From positions 2,913,501-2,977,500 of the forward strand of contig NZ_CP141059.1 in assembly GCF_034661235.1 (NCBI RefSeq): 64,000 nt of DNA, in the 5' to 3' direction. Positions 1-9,912 of this stretch are shown here, piece by piece. A model generated the notes under the pieces. That model was given only the letters and a program-made list of their open reading frames with translations. It ran no database searches and had not been told where the DNA came from. The position numbers and the translations under genes are program-made. The stretch is from Nocardioides bizhenqiangii. GTDB taxonomy: Bacteria > Actinomycetota > Actinomycetes > Propionibacteriales > Nocardioidaceae. Within the stretch, counting starts at the first letter, position 1, and every line of letters begins with the position of its first letter.

Positions 1-36
1 TGGAGCCAGACCCAGCGAGCGGACCATGCTGGGTAA

Positions 37-561
37 GTGGCACTCGCCGTTTGCCTGCTCTTCGACACCCGGTCGGACCGCCTACTACGGGACCTGTGGT
101 CACGACTGGAGGATGCGGGCGTCTCCACACTGGCTACCCACACGCATCGCCGCCATCACCCGCACTTGTCCTATGTCGTGCTTCGCAGCTGGGACCTGGC
201 GCGAGCACAGCAGGCGCTCTCCGCACTTCCAGCCGCCGAGCCCTTCACGATGTCGTTCCACGGCACGCTCGCCTTCCCGCGTGGCCGGGCGGCGCTCGCG
301 CCGGCGGTCACCGCCGACATGGCCTTGCGCCAATGGCGCATCGTTACCGCACTCAAGGCCACTGGAGCGGAGTTGCACCGCAACTACGAAACGGGCCACT
401 GGGTGCCGCACGTCTCGGTTGCAACGCGCGCCCAGGGCGCCCAACTGGCCACCGTGGTCAAGGCGATCGCCGACGTCCTGCCGCTGACCGTCCGCGTCAA
501 CAGAGCCGCAATCGTCGACAGCGCCACGGGCCAGACCTGGCCGCTGCCCCACATCCCGTGA
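37..561 (+). CDS. 2'-5' RNA ligase / 2H phosphoesterase family protein
   Basis: 174 residues. Two H-x-S motifs, HPHLS near residue 42 and VPHVS near residue 126, are spaced as in the 2H phosphoesterase fold. In that fold the two histidines face each other across a groove and act on 2',3'-cyclic or 2'-5' linked RNA ends. The length fits the LigT/2'-5' RNA ligase family. The start is GTG. Only 36 bases precede it in the window, so a longer product cannot be excluded. It is convergent with the next gene and does not look like part of an operon. The physiological substrate cannot be told from sequence. Confidence 0.8.
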   Translation: MALAVCLLFDTRSDRLLRDLWSRLEDAGVSTLATHTHRRHHPHLSYVVLRSWDLARAQQALSALPAAEPFTMSFHGTLAFPRGRAALAPAVTADMALRQWRIVTALKATGAELHRNYETGHWVPHVSVATRAQGAQLATVVKAIADVLPLTVRVNRAAIVDSATGQTWPLPHIP

Positions 562-611
562 CCCACGTGCTGAACGTGCGTTGTCCGCCGCGAAACGGCA
601 GGGTGCGGTGC

Positions 612-1913
612 TCACACTTCAAGCTCGTCCGGAGTACTTGCTTGCAAGGCGGCGCTGAGTATCCGCAGGAGGTCGGCCGCCGCTGACCGCAACGGTTGCG
701 CAGGCAACCCGAACTGTCGTGCCATCCTGATCGCATCGTGCATGGTGGCGAAGTTCCGCTGGCGCATCGCTTGGGTGATCACGAGGCCACACAGCATCGG
801 GGCCATCATGCGCTTCTCTGCCTCGTTCCTGCGGTCGAACACGGGCAACCAGTCGCCCGGATGATCGTCGAGCATGGCGCGGAGCGCTCGCCACGCGTTG
901 TCCGGGTACTCCGGTGCGACAAAGGCAGTGGGCGGCTGGACTTCGCCACGGAGCGTAACTGCACAGAGGAAGCCCATGACGAAAGCGGTGTGGTAGGAGG
1001 CGGCGCGGGCGTACCGCGTTCGCTCTGTGCCCGCAAGGCTGGCGAGGCGCTCAGGGTCGATGTTCCCGCAGGGTAGGAGGCCGACTTCGTCTTCGACGTG
1101 GGCGAGCACGTCGAAGGCGAACGCGGCCACGGGCGACCACGCCTCATGCAACTGGGGCCACGCCATCAGCAGTTCGCCGACGAGGTCGTAGTCGCCGTGG
1201 TCGAGGTATCGAAGGACCAGCGCTTCGACTTCGGCCAGGATCGCATCGCGGGTGCGGCCGAGCTCCGGGTTGGCTGTGCGGCCGAAGTCGGTGACGTAGA
1301 ACAGCAGGTGGGTGAGCCCGTAAGGGTCCTCCCGGGAGCCGACCAGCAGGTCGAACGGGTGCGTAAGGACGGTGCCGGAAGGCGGGTACGACACGGTCGG
1401 AAGTCGACGACTCCACACGGAGGTGATCCAGCGGCGCTCCGCGAGCACGGTCGTGGGCTGATCGACGGCGTGGGAGAGGACGCGGGCGCACACGTCGGAC
1501 GCGAACGCGTCGAAGGCGTCGTCGGGATGGCCCATTGCCGTAAGGAGTACGTGGGGAACGGCTCGCCGGAAGACTTGATCCGGATTCAAGGCCATGTCGG
1601 CGAGCGCTCGCGGCGACCGCACCAGCGGGTCGAGCTGCCGGACGAGGGCCGTGACACGGTCGCCTACTGCACTCGAGTGGCTCGCCCCGTGCGCCGCATA
1701 GGCGAGCATCGCAGCCTCCGCCACCACCTTCTCGGGCCCGAAGCTGAGCGCCGGCCGCACTGCGTCGTCGTACCCGGTCTCGCCAAAATCGGACACCGCG
1801 ACAGCCGCGAAGTCCAGCGCGTTGACAAGACGCTGCTCAAGATCCGCTGTGGGCCAGACCGCGACGCCTGCCGCGGCCTGGCCCTGCGGCGTCGACTGAT
1901 CGACGCAGAGCAT
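612..1913 (-). CDS. DUF6895-like protein of unknown function
   Basis: 433 residues, with no signal peptide or membrane segment. A central stretch (residues ~95-200) containing PHVLLTAMGHPDDAFD and a later ERRWI resembles actinobacterial proteins I remember as carrying domain DUF6895. That assignment is from memory. The rest is alpha-helix-like and rich in Ala, Leu and Asp. Its ATG lies two bases after the stop of a small upstream gene, so the two are almost certainly co-transcribed and translationally coupled. No catalytic motif is recognised. Confidence 0.6.
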   Translation of the reverse strand: MLCVDQSTPQGQAAAGVAVWPTADLEQRLVNALDFAAVAVSDFGETGYDDAVRPALSFGPEKVVAEAAMLAYAAHGASHSSAVGDRVTALVRQLDPLVRSPRALADMALNPDQVFRRAVPHVLLTAMGHPDDAFDAFASDVCARVLSHAVDQPTTVLAERRWITSVWSRRLPTVSYPPSGTVLTHPFDLLVGSREDPYGLTHLLFYVTDFGRTANPELGRTRDAILAEVEALVLRYLDHGDYDLVGELLMAWPQLHEAWSPVAAFAFDVLAHVEDEVGLLPCGNIDPERLASLAGTERTRYARAASYHTAFVMGFLCAVTLRGEVQPPTAFVAPEYPDNAWRALRAMLDDHPGDWLPVFDRRNEAEKRMMAPMLCGLVITQAMRQRNFATMHDAIRMARQFGLPAQPLRSAAADLLRILSAALQASTPDELEV

Positions 1914-1915
1914 TG

Positions 1916-2173
1916 TCAGCCGTTCTGCAGATCGACGGCCTGCGCCAGCCCGGCGCCACCGCGCAGGCCACCGAAGACATTGCCGAGGTCGTCGGCGCGG
2001 AGGAAGCAGGCGAGCATGTTGAACCGTCCGTAGATGACGCCGTGCAAGCCGTCGTCACGCGTCGCGAGCTCGGGGCCGATCTTCGACACGAACGCGCCGA
2101 CGGCGTCGAAGTCCAGCGAACCCGACTCGATAAATCGAGCCGCGATGTCCTCGTGTGAGATTGAGTTGTGCAT
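1916..2173 (-). CDS. small 85-residue protein coupled to the DUF6895-like gene
   Basis: 85 residues from an ATG preceded by an AGGAGA ribosome site about seven bases upstream. This start is preferred over an in-frame start 114 bases earlier that has no such site. The first half is acidic and helix-like (ISHEDIAARFIESGSLDFDAVG). The second half contains GRFNMLACFLRADDL and a Gly-rich GGLRGGAG. There is one cysteine. The size, acidic leader-like N-terminus and Gly-rich tail resemble peptide precursors as well as small accessory proteins. No modifying enzyme is recognisable beside it, so the role is open. Confidence 0.7.
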   Translation of the reverse strand: MHNSISHEDIAARFIESGSLDFDAVGAFVSKIGPELATRDDGLHGVIYGRFNMLACFLRADDLGNVFGGLRGGAGLAQAVDLQNG

Positions 2174-2349
2174 GTTCGTTCTCCTCTGTGAGCCGGCAAG
2201 CGAGCACCGGCAGGGTTGTGACCGGCGGCCGCCGGTATCAGATAGGAGAACGGGAGTGCGGCTCTGATACACACGCATGTCGAACAAGGGTGGCGGAGGC
2301 TCCGCGGGACTACTGCCCCGTCTTCATAGGAGCTCCGAGGCGCTCGGCC

Positions 2350-2820
2350 TCAGCGCGGAGTGGTCGGCTCTATCTGCGCGAGCTGTTGGGTCAGGTAGCT
2401 GCGCATCCGATCGCGAAGATCCTGCTCAACCTGCTGCAGCCGCGCGACCTCGGCCTCCAGAGCGGCCTTCTGCTCAGCCAGGTCGCCGAGCACGGTCGCG
2501 CGCTGCCGGTCGAGCTCGGCGCTCTGCTCTGCCCGCGCCTCCTCCAGTTCGGCGCGCACCCGCTCGGCCTCTGCGTGGGCCTCAGCCAGGACTCGGTCGG
2601 CCTCTGCACTGGCCGACGCCTTCAGTTGTTCCGCCTGAACCTGGCTCGACCCGGTGAGCCGGTCCGCATCGCTCTGCGCCTTGGCCGCGATCGAGGCAGC
2701 CTCGGCCCTCGACTCCGCGAGGAGCTCGTCGGCATTGCGGGCAGCGACCTCGAGCAGCCGGGCGACTGCGCTGGTGCCCTCTGCAGCCCGGCGGGCGTCC
2801 TGCTCTGCCATCGTCATCAT
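2350..2820 (-). CDS. coiled-coil protein, DivIVA-like
   Basis: 156 residues, almost entirely Ala/Glu/Arg/Gln heptads predicted as one long coiled coil, with no transmembrane segment. The composition matches the coiled-coil part of DivIVA/Wag31-type polar scaffold proteins, but the N-terminal membrane-binding GYD motif is missing. It could be a filament or an accessory scaffold. The start region reads ATG-ATG-ACG-ATG just after AGGGGG, so the second or fourth codon (ATG at 2815-2817 or 2809-2811) fits the ribosome site better than the first. A larger paralogue-like coiled coil lies at 56417-57616. Confidence 0.65.
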   Translation of the reverse strand: MMTMAEQDARRAAEGTSAVARLLEVAARNADELLAESRAEAASIAAKAQSDADRLTGSSQVQAEQLKASASAEADRVLAEAHAEAERVRAELEEARAEQSAELDRQRATVLGDLAEQKAALEAEVARLQQVEQDLRDRMRSYLTQQLAQIEPTTPR

Positions 2821-3035
2821 GCCCCCTACGGATTAGTGCCACCGTACGGTCCGCGCGCCGGGCGACACAACGCCCCACTCAACCCGTACCGCAACTGACA
2901 ATAAGGTGCGCCAACTCCTTGCAGGGACTGTCCGGCCTTTGTGGCGCTCGCGGGTCGAACTGCAGCGTCGAGTCGGTGGATCACCCTTGGTCCAGCGCCG
3001 GGGCGTGATGTGCTCTCCGGCGCTACGCTGAGCCG

Positions 3036-4673
3036 GTGACGGACACCGTCGCAGTCCTCGATCGCGGACGGAAAGCCTATGTGCGGGCGGCCTGGCGAGA
3101 GGCGTTTCAAGCGCTGTCCGAGGCCGATCGCGCGGCCGCTCTGTCCGCGCAGGATCTCGAGGCGCTGGGTCGGTCCGCGTACATGGTTGGTGACACGGAC
3201 GCCTACGTGGCCGCCCTCGAACGGGCATACCGGGCGCATCTCGAGGCCGGTGCGGCGTTGCCCGCGGTCCGGCTCGCGTTCTGGATCGGCCACAGCCTCC
3301 TGTTTCGAGGTCAGACCGTCCCCGCCGGCGGTTGGTTCGCTCGTGCGCAGCGAATCTTCGACGAATCCGGCGAGGACGGCGCCGAGCGAGGCTGGATGCT
3401 CATCCCCGCCTGGTTGCAGCAGATGGGGATCGGGGACTATGAGTCGGGCTACGCGACGGCTGGTGAAGCCGCGGACATCGCCCGCCGCTTCGACGACGCA
3501 GACTTGCTCTGGCTCGCCCGCGGGGATCAGGGACGTGCCCTGATCAACATGGGCCGGGTAGCGGACGGGCTGCGACTGGTCGATGAGATGTTCGTCGTCG
3601 CCATCGAGGGCCAGCTGTCGCCCGTGGTTACCGGGATCGTCTACTGCAACACGATCGCGTACTGCGTTGACGGTTACGCCTTGGACCACGCCCGCGAATG
3701 GACCGAGGCGCTCACCCGTTGGTGCGAAGGCCAGCCGGAGATGGAGGAGCACTTCGGGTTCTGTCTCGTCCACCGGGCAGAACTGCATCACCTGAGCGGC
3801 TCCTGGGCGATCGCCCACGAGGAGAGCGAGCGGGCCGCGGCCAGACACACCGTTGCGGGCCAGCTGAACCAGCTCGTTCGGGGGAAGGCGGCCTATGTGC
3901 AGGGCGAGATCCATCGTCTTGCGGGTGACTTCGCCGCGGCCGAGAGATCCTTCCGCGAGGCGAACGCGTTGGGATTCGAACCACAGCCCGGCCTTGCCCT
4001 GTTGCGCCTGATGCAGGGCAGCAGGGATTCCGCCGCGGCCGCCATCCGGCGAGCGACCGGGGAGTCGACGCAGATGCTGCGTCGCGCCCGCCTGCTGCCC
4101 GCGTTCGTGGAAATCACCGTCGCGGTCGGCGAGCTCGATCGGGCCCGAGCGGCGGTCGACGACCTCGAGGCGATCGCGTCCACGGTCGGTGGCGCCGTCG
4201 CGGCGATGGCGGACTGTGCCAAGGGCGCGCTCCTCGTGGCGCGCGACGAGCCGCGGGAGGCATTGATGGCACTGCGACCCGGGCTGGCGGCGTGGCAGCG
4301 TCTGGGGGTCCCCTATGAAGCAGCCCGAGCCCGGGTTCTGATCGGCCTGGCATGTCGCGGCCTGGGCGATCACGACACTGCCGAGCTCGAGTTGGACACT
4401 GCTCGGGCGGCGTTCGGTCAGCTCGGCGCCAAGCCCGATCAGGCGCGGGTCGATGCGCTGGTCGGGCGCGACCGCATGGACGATGGGCTCACCGTTCGCG
4501 AGATCGACGTGCTCCGTTTGGTGGCGTCCGGCCGGTCGAACAGCGAGATCGCGGCGGCACTGGTCATCAGCGAGCACACGGTCGCACGCCACCTGCAGAA
4601 CATCTTCGGCAAGCTCGGAGTCTCCACGAGAACCGCGGCGGCGGCGTACGCGTTCGAACACCGCCTGACCTGA
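3036..4673 (+). CDS. LuxR-family transcriptional regulator with TPR-like sensor region
   Basis: 545 residues. The C-terminal ~60 residues form a GerE/LuxR helix-turn-helix: LTVREIDVLRLVASG, then SNSEIAAALVISEHTVARHL, then NIFGKLGVSTR. The preceding ~450 residues are alpha-helical, with repeated Ala/Leu/Gly spacing typical of tetratricopeptide arrays. No Walker A ATPase motif is seen, so it is smaller than the LAL/MalT class. It starts with GTG shortly after an upstream gap of ~215 bases. It probably regulates neighbouring genes, possibly the 99-residue protein downstream, which lies 123 bases away on the same strand. Confidence 0.85.
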   Translation: MTDTVAVLDRGRKAYVRAAWREAFQALSEADRAAALSAQDLEALGRSAYMVGDTDAYVAALERAYRAHLEAGAALPAVRLAFWIGHSLLFRGQTVPAGGWFARAQRIFDESGEDGAERGWMLIPAWLQQMGIGDYESGYATAGEAADIARRFDDADLLWLARGDQGRALINMGRVADGLRLVDEMFVVAIEGQLSPVVTGIVYCNTIAYCVDGYALDHAREWTEALTRWCEGQPEMEEHFGFCLVHRAELHHLSGSWAIAHEESERAAARHTVAGQLNQLVRGKAAYVQGEIHRLAGDFAAAERSFREANALGFEPQPGLALLRLMQGSRDSAAAAIRRATGESTQMLRRARLLPAFVEITVAVGELDRARAAVDDLEAIASTVGGAVAAMADCAKGALLVARDEPREALMALRPGLAAWQRLGVPYEAARARVLIGLACRGLGDHDTAELELDTARAAFGQLGAKPDQARVDALVGRDRMDDGLTVREIDVLRLVASGRSNSEIAAALVISEHTVARHLQNIFGKLGVSTRTAAAAYAFEHRLT

Positions 4674-4796
4674 GGCAACTACTCAATCCTCACCATCCCC
4701 GGGCATCGCAAGTTGGTCAGTTCCGTCGATGATCTGGGCCCCTGCCCGCTCGTACGGTCGTGACGTCCAACAGCCGATCAAGAGAAGGAGCAGGCC

Positions 4797-5096
4797 ATGT
4801 ACGTCGTCGTTCAGCACACATTCCTCAATCCCTCCGACGCGTTCTCCCGCGGCGAGAAGCTCATCAAGAACGAGGAAGCCCCTCACGGGACAACCGGGCT
4901 GCAGTTCTACCCGGCGCGGGACGGGTCGGGTGCGACCTGCCTGTGGGAGTCGAACAGCGTCGCAGACGTGCAGTCGTACGTCGACGACACGCTTGGCGAC
5001 TCGAGCCGCAACCTCTGCTACGAGGTAGACGCTGCAAACGCGTTCGCCCGCCAGCCGCTCGGGATCGCCGAACGGCCCACACTCGTCACGCAGTAG
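4797..5096 (+). CDS. conserved small protein of unknown function
   Basis: 99 residues after a strong AGAAGGAG ribosome site nine bases before ATG. The pattern MYVVVQH, GLQFYPARDG, CLWES and VQSYVD alternates like a ferredoxin-like alpha/beta fold. That would be compatible with a dimeric alpha/beta-barrel ligand-binding protein. I recall close homologues in many actinomycetes without a named function. There is no signal peptide. It follows the LuxR-type regulator in the same direction and may be its target. Confidence 0.75.
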   Translation: MYVVVQHTFLNPSDAFSRGEKLIKNEEAPHGTTGLQFYPARDGSGATCLWESNSVADVQSYVDDTLGDSSRNLCYEVDAANAFARQPLGIAERPTLVTQ

Positions 5097-5214
5097 GCCC
5101 CGCATGCAATGACGAGCAGTTGCTCGTCACACGACTGCCGCAGGATCATGGCTCCACATCCCGCGCCCGCTGCTCAACCCGCCTCGGTCACGCCGCAGCT
5201 GACCCGCGCAAAGA

Positions 5215-5252
5215 GCTGCGCCGCGCCCTCTGGGGGAGGGGCGCGGCGCAGC
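5215..5252 (-). terminator. strong hairpin terminator of the M4 protease gene
   Basis: A perfect 14-bp GC-rich stem (5215-5228 with 5239-5252) and a 10-base loop begin about 23 bases after the stop of the minus-strand protease. On the minus strand it is followed by a short CTCTTT. A short TTT also follows on the plus strand, so it may stop transcription in both directions between convergent units. Confidence 0.8.
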
Positions 5253-5274
5253 AGCTTTCAGGTGATCGCCAGGA

Positions 5275-6918
5275 TCAGTTCACGTTCACGGCGCTCCAGG
5301 CTGCGGCCACGGCGGCCCGCTGGGCGCTGCCGGCACCGAACAGGTCGGTGGCGGCGTTGAGCGTCGCGGTGCGAGCTCCGGCGTAGTTGGTGCCGGAAGT
5401 CATGTAGACCGTCAGCGCCCGGAACCAGATCCGCTCGGCGTCGGCGCGGCCGATGCCGCCGATCGTCGAGCCGTTGCAGGTCGGCGAGTTGTGGGCCTTG
5501 TCGCCGATCACCTTCGGGCCGGAGCCCTCGGCGAGCAGGTAGAAGAAGTGGTTGCCCACGCCCGACGAGTAGTGCACGTCGACGTTCTTGGTGCTCGTGC
5601 TCCAGCAGGAGTGCGAGCTGCCGTCGAGGGACGGGTTGTCCATCCGCCGGAACCCGTCGTGCTGGGCCAGGTCGAACTCCTCACCGATGTAGTAGTCGGC
5701 GGGGTCGTTGGCGTTCGCGGCGTAGAACTCGACCATGGTGCCGAAGATGTCGGACGTCGCCTCGTTGATGCCGCCGGACTCGCCGGAGTAGGTCAGCCCG
5801 GCGGTGTTCTCCGTGACGCCGTGCGACATCTCGTGGCCGGCCACGTCGAGCGACACCAGCGGGCCGAACGAGACGCCGTCGCCGTCGCCGTACGTCATCT
5901 TGGTGCCGTCCCAGAACGCGTTGGCGTAGTTGTTGCCGTAGTGGACCCGGTTGTACGACCCACTGCCGTTGCCGAAGATGCCGTTGCGGCCGTGGACCTG
6001 CTGGTAGTAGTCCCAGGTCACGTTGGTGCCGTACTGCGCGTCGACCCCCGCCGTCTCCCGGTTGCTGTTCGAGCCGTTGCCGAAGAAGGTGTCCGTGCTG
6101 CTGAAGGTCGTGCCCGGCTTGCACCCGGACCCGAACAGCTGGCAGAACAGGCTGTCGGTCTTGTTGCCCATGTCGGTCGTGTAGGTGCCGCCACGGGTCG
6201 GGTCCTTGAGGAGGTACGACGTCCCGGACGGCGTCACCTCGAGGTCGACCGTGCCGCTGTAGAGCGAGCTGCCCTCACCGTCGGTCGTCTGGATCCGCTC
6301 CTCGCGCCGGATGACGTTGCCGGTGCGGGCGTCGACGTAGGTCAGCAGCCGGCTGGGGGTGCCGTCGGCGTGGCGGCCTCCGGTCGTGAACTCCCACGCG
6401 AGCCGGGGCGCGCCGGCGATGGCGTCGACAACGAGCCGCGGGCTGCCGTCCACCCGGAGCTTGCGGATCGACCGGGTCACCCGGTCGGTGGCGATGACGG
6501 CGAGCTCGGCGCGCGCCTTGCTGACAGCCGGGCGCACCGAGACGCGCACCGGGGCGTCCAGCGTCTGGCTCACCCCGTCCCACACCGCGTCCGGCCCCTG
6601 GTGGACCACGAGGTCACCGCCGATGACCGGCAGCCCGCGGTAGGACCGCTGCACGCGCACGTGCGTGCTGCCGTTCGCGTCGCGGATCGTGGCCGTGGCC
6701 CGGTATTCCTGGCCGGGTGTCGCTCGAGCGACGAGGGGGTGCGCCTTCAGTGAGGCGATGGCCTTCTCGGCGACCCGGTCGCCGTCCGGCTTGGCGGCGG
6801 CCGTCGTCGGCGCGCTGGAGGCGCCGGGCGGGAGGCCGAGGAGGAGGGTGGCCAACGCAGCGGCCGCGGCAGTCGCCGCAGCCAGTTGGGACCGAGATCG
6901 GGACCCGAGGTTCGACAC
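5275..6918 (-). CDS. exported M4-family (thermolysin-like) metallopeptidase
   Basis: 547 residues. There is a hydrophobic signal peptide (residues ~10-36), then an FTP-type propeptide (residues ~45-210) that normally keeps the zymogen folded and inhibited. The zinc protease domain follows, with H362-E-M-S-H366 and the third ligand E386 in GGINEATSD. The catalytic histidine is probably in the VDVHYSSGVGNH segment. The start is GTG with AAGGAG seven bases upstream. The mature enzyme is expected to be secreted and to need Ca and Zn. It is monocistronic, with a strong terminator after it. Confidence 0.95.
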   Translation of the reverse strand: MSNLGSRSRSQLAAATAAAAALATLLLGLPPGASSAPTTAAAKPDGDRVAEKAIASLKAHPLVARATPGQEYRATATIRDANGSTHVRVQRSYRGLPVIGGDLVVHQGPDAVWDGVSQTLDAPVRVSVRPAVSKARAELAVIATDRVTRSIRKLRVDGSPRLVVDAIAGAPRLAWEFTTGGRHADGTPSRLLTYVDARTGNVIRREERIQTTDGEGSSLYSGTVDLEVTPSGTSYLLKDPTRGGTYTTDMGNKTDSLFCQLFGSGCKPGTTFSSTDTFFGNGSNSNRETAGVDAQYGTNVTWDYYQQVHGRNGIFGNGSGSYNRVHYGNNYANAFWDGTKMTYGDGDGVSFGPLVSLDVAGHEMSHGVTENTAGLTYSGESGGINEATSDIFGTMVEFYAANANDPADYYIGEEFDLAQHDGFRRMDNPSLDGSSHSCWSTSTKNVDVHYSSGVGNHFFYLLAEGSGPKVIGDKAHNSPTCNGSTIGGIGRADAERIWFRALTVYMTSGTNYAGARTATLNAATDLFGAGSAQRAAVAAAWSAVNVN

Positions 6919-7014
6919 GGTTGTGCTCCTTGCTCAGACGGATGCGGGCACGGACGACGTGCCCGGCGAGCAGAGAGTCCCACCGGCGTGCCGGCACGGC
7001 CAGGAATGGGCCGG

Positions 7015-7043
7015 TGCAGGTTCCTGCAGCGCAGGAACCTGCA
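7015..7043 (-). terminator. perfect palindromic terminator after dapB
   Basis: 13-bp perfect stem TGCAGGTTCCTGC (7015-7027) with GCAGGAACCTGCA (7031-7043) and an AGC loop. It starts three bases past the dapB stop. No U-run follows on either strand, so it may act as a hairpin-only terminator or an mRNA 3'-end stabiliser. The same TGCAGGAACCTGC core recurs at 34675-34687, near the 3' end of the M43 protease gene. Confidence 0.7.
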
Positions 7044-7045
7044 AC

Positions 7046-8399
<1,354 letters not shown>

Positions 8400-8410
8400 A
8401 ACTCGCGCCC

Positions 8411-8478
8411 GCCGACACGGCGCAAATTTCTGAGGCGGCTCGCTTCGCTCGCGAGGGAGAAATATCCGCCGGGTCGGC
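8411..8478. repeat. palindromic repeat element, copy 1
   Basis: 68-base imperfect palindrome. The outer arms GCCGACACGGCG and CGCCGGGTCGGC pair with one mismatch, the inner arms ATTTCT/AGAAAT pair, and the central core CTCGCTTCGCTCGCGAG is itself a hairpin. The arms and a 19-base core recur at 31715-31779. It lies between the ends of two convergent genes, so it may serve as a bidirectional terminator or a REP-like element. A second small hairpin (GCTCGC/TGC/GCTCGCC) follows at ~8489-8505. Confidence 0.75.
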
Positions 8479-8537
8479 TACTGCGGCATTGCTCGCTGCG
8501 CTCGCCGCCGCCCGTGGTCGAGGTGTGCTCTCGGCTG

Positions 8538-9905
8538 TCAGGGGCCGACGATGGCAAGCAGCTCGGGCCGCCCGAACACGTCACGGCCCACGGCCCGGAC
8601 GTCGTCGAGGGTGACCGCGTCGATCCGCGCCATCACGTCGTCGATGCCGAGGACGTCGGCATAGACGAGCTCGGCCTTGCCGAGGCGCATCATCCGCGAT
8701 GCGCTGTCCTCGAGCCCGAGCACCAGTCCCCCGACCAGCTGGCCCTTGCCGCGGGCGAGCTCCTCGGCGGTGATGCCGTGGGCGGCGATGCGGGAGAGCT
8801 CGACCCTGACGACCTCCAGCACGTCGTCGAGCCGGTCCGGCAGGCACCCGACGGCGACGCCCACGAGGCCGGAGTCGGCGTAGTGACTGGCGAACGAGTA
8901 GACCGAGTAGGCCAGGCCGCGGTGCTCGCGCACCTCCTGGAAGAGCCGGCTCGACGTACCGCCCCCGAGGGCGGTGTTGAGGACGCCGAGGGCGAACCTG
9001 CGGTCATCGTCGCGGGTGACGCCCTCCGCGGCCAGCACCACGTTGACCTGCTCGAACGGACGGGAGATCCGGCCCTCGCGCCCGCTGACCCGGGGGTGCC
9101 GGCGGCTGGCGCGCGGGCCGACCGGCTCGGCCGTGCCCGCCAGGAAGCCGTGCCGGCCGAACGAGCGGCGGACGGCCTTGACGACGTCGGCGTGCTCGAC
9201 CGCGCCGGCGACCGAGAGCACCATGTTCTCGGGGCGGTAGTGCTTGCGGTAGAAGCGCTGGATCTGCGCGCGCGTCATCGCCTCGATCGAGTCGGTGGTC
9301 CCCGCGATCGGGCGGCCGAGCGGCCCGCTCCCCCATGCCAGCTCGGCGAGCAGGTTCTGTACGACGTCGTCGGGGTCGTCCTCGTGCATCGCGATCTCGT
9401 CGAGGATGACGTCGCGCTCCGCGTCGACGTCGTGCGCCTCGAGGAGCGAGCCGGTGATCATGTCGCCGAGCACGTCGACCGCGAGCGGCAGGTCCTCGCC
9501 GAGGACCCGCGCGTGGAAGCAGGTGTACTCCTTCGCGGTGAACGCGTTGAACTCACCGCCGACGGCGTCGAGGGCGATCGAGATGTCGAGCGCCGACCGC
9601 TCGTCGGTGCCCTTGAAGAGCAGGTGCTCGAGGAAGTGAGAGGCCCCGTGGGTCGTCGCGGTCTCGTCGCGCGAGCCGACGCCGATCCAGACGCCGATCG
9701 ACGCCGACCGGGCGCCCGCCATCTGCTCGGTGACGATCCGCAGCCCGGACGGCAGGGTGGTGCGCCGGATCCGCGAGGTCACGTGACCGGCGGCGTCGCG
9801 CACCGTCGCGAGGGTGCTGGTCGACGCACGCCCCGCCGAGCTGTTCGGGAGAGCCGACGGCCGGCCAGCGGTGCGCTGGCCGGCCGTCGTGAGGGACTCA
9901 CTCAC
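8538..9905 (-). CDS. M16-family zinc metallopeptidase (processing-peptidase-like)
   Basis: 455 residues, near the length of mycobacterial PepR. The inverted zinc motif H90-F-L-E93-H94 (HxxEH) is intact, with the downstream acidic ligand region in DVILDEIAMHEDDP. The C-terminal M16 half follows, with GGGTSSRLFQEVREHRGLAY. The GTG at 9903-9905 was chosen because it lies seven bases after the pnp stop and gives the usual ~45-residue N-terminal extension. No signal peptide is present. Transcription probably continues from pnp. The palindromic element at 8411 lies past its end. Confidence 0.9.
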   Translation of the reverse strand: MSESLTTAGQRTAGRPSALPNSSAGRASTSTLATVRDAAGHVTSRIRRTTLPSGLRIVTEQMAGARSASIGVWIGVGSRDETATTHGASHFLEHLLFKGTDERSALDISIALDAVGGEFNAFTAKEYTCFHARVLGEDLPLAVDVLGDMITGSLLEAHDVDAERDVILDEIAMHEDDPDDVVQNLLAELAWGSGPLGRPIAGTTDSIEAMTRAQIQRFYRKHYRPENMVLSVAGAVEHADVVKAVRRSFGRHGFLAGTAEPVGPRASRRHPRVSGREGRISRPFEQVNVVLAAEGVTRDDDRRFALGVLNTALGGGTSSRLFQEVREHRGLAYSVYSFASHYADSGLVGVAVGCLPDRLDDVLEVVRVELSRIAAHGITAEELARGKGQLVGGLVLGLEDSASRMMRLGKAELVYADVLGIDDVMARIDAVTLDDVRAVGRDVFGRPELLAIVGP

Positions 9906-9912
9906 TGAAGGG

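Noticed and set aside
37..60. A possible longer 2H phosphoesterase starting before position 37.
   Set aside because: The window edge leaves only 36 bases upstream, so it cannot be tested. The GTG at 37 gives a full-length protein.
8479..8537. A possible CRISPR or tandem repeat in the GCTCGC-rich stretch after 8478.
   Set aside because: Only short palindromes are present, with no regular unit or spacing.
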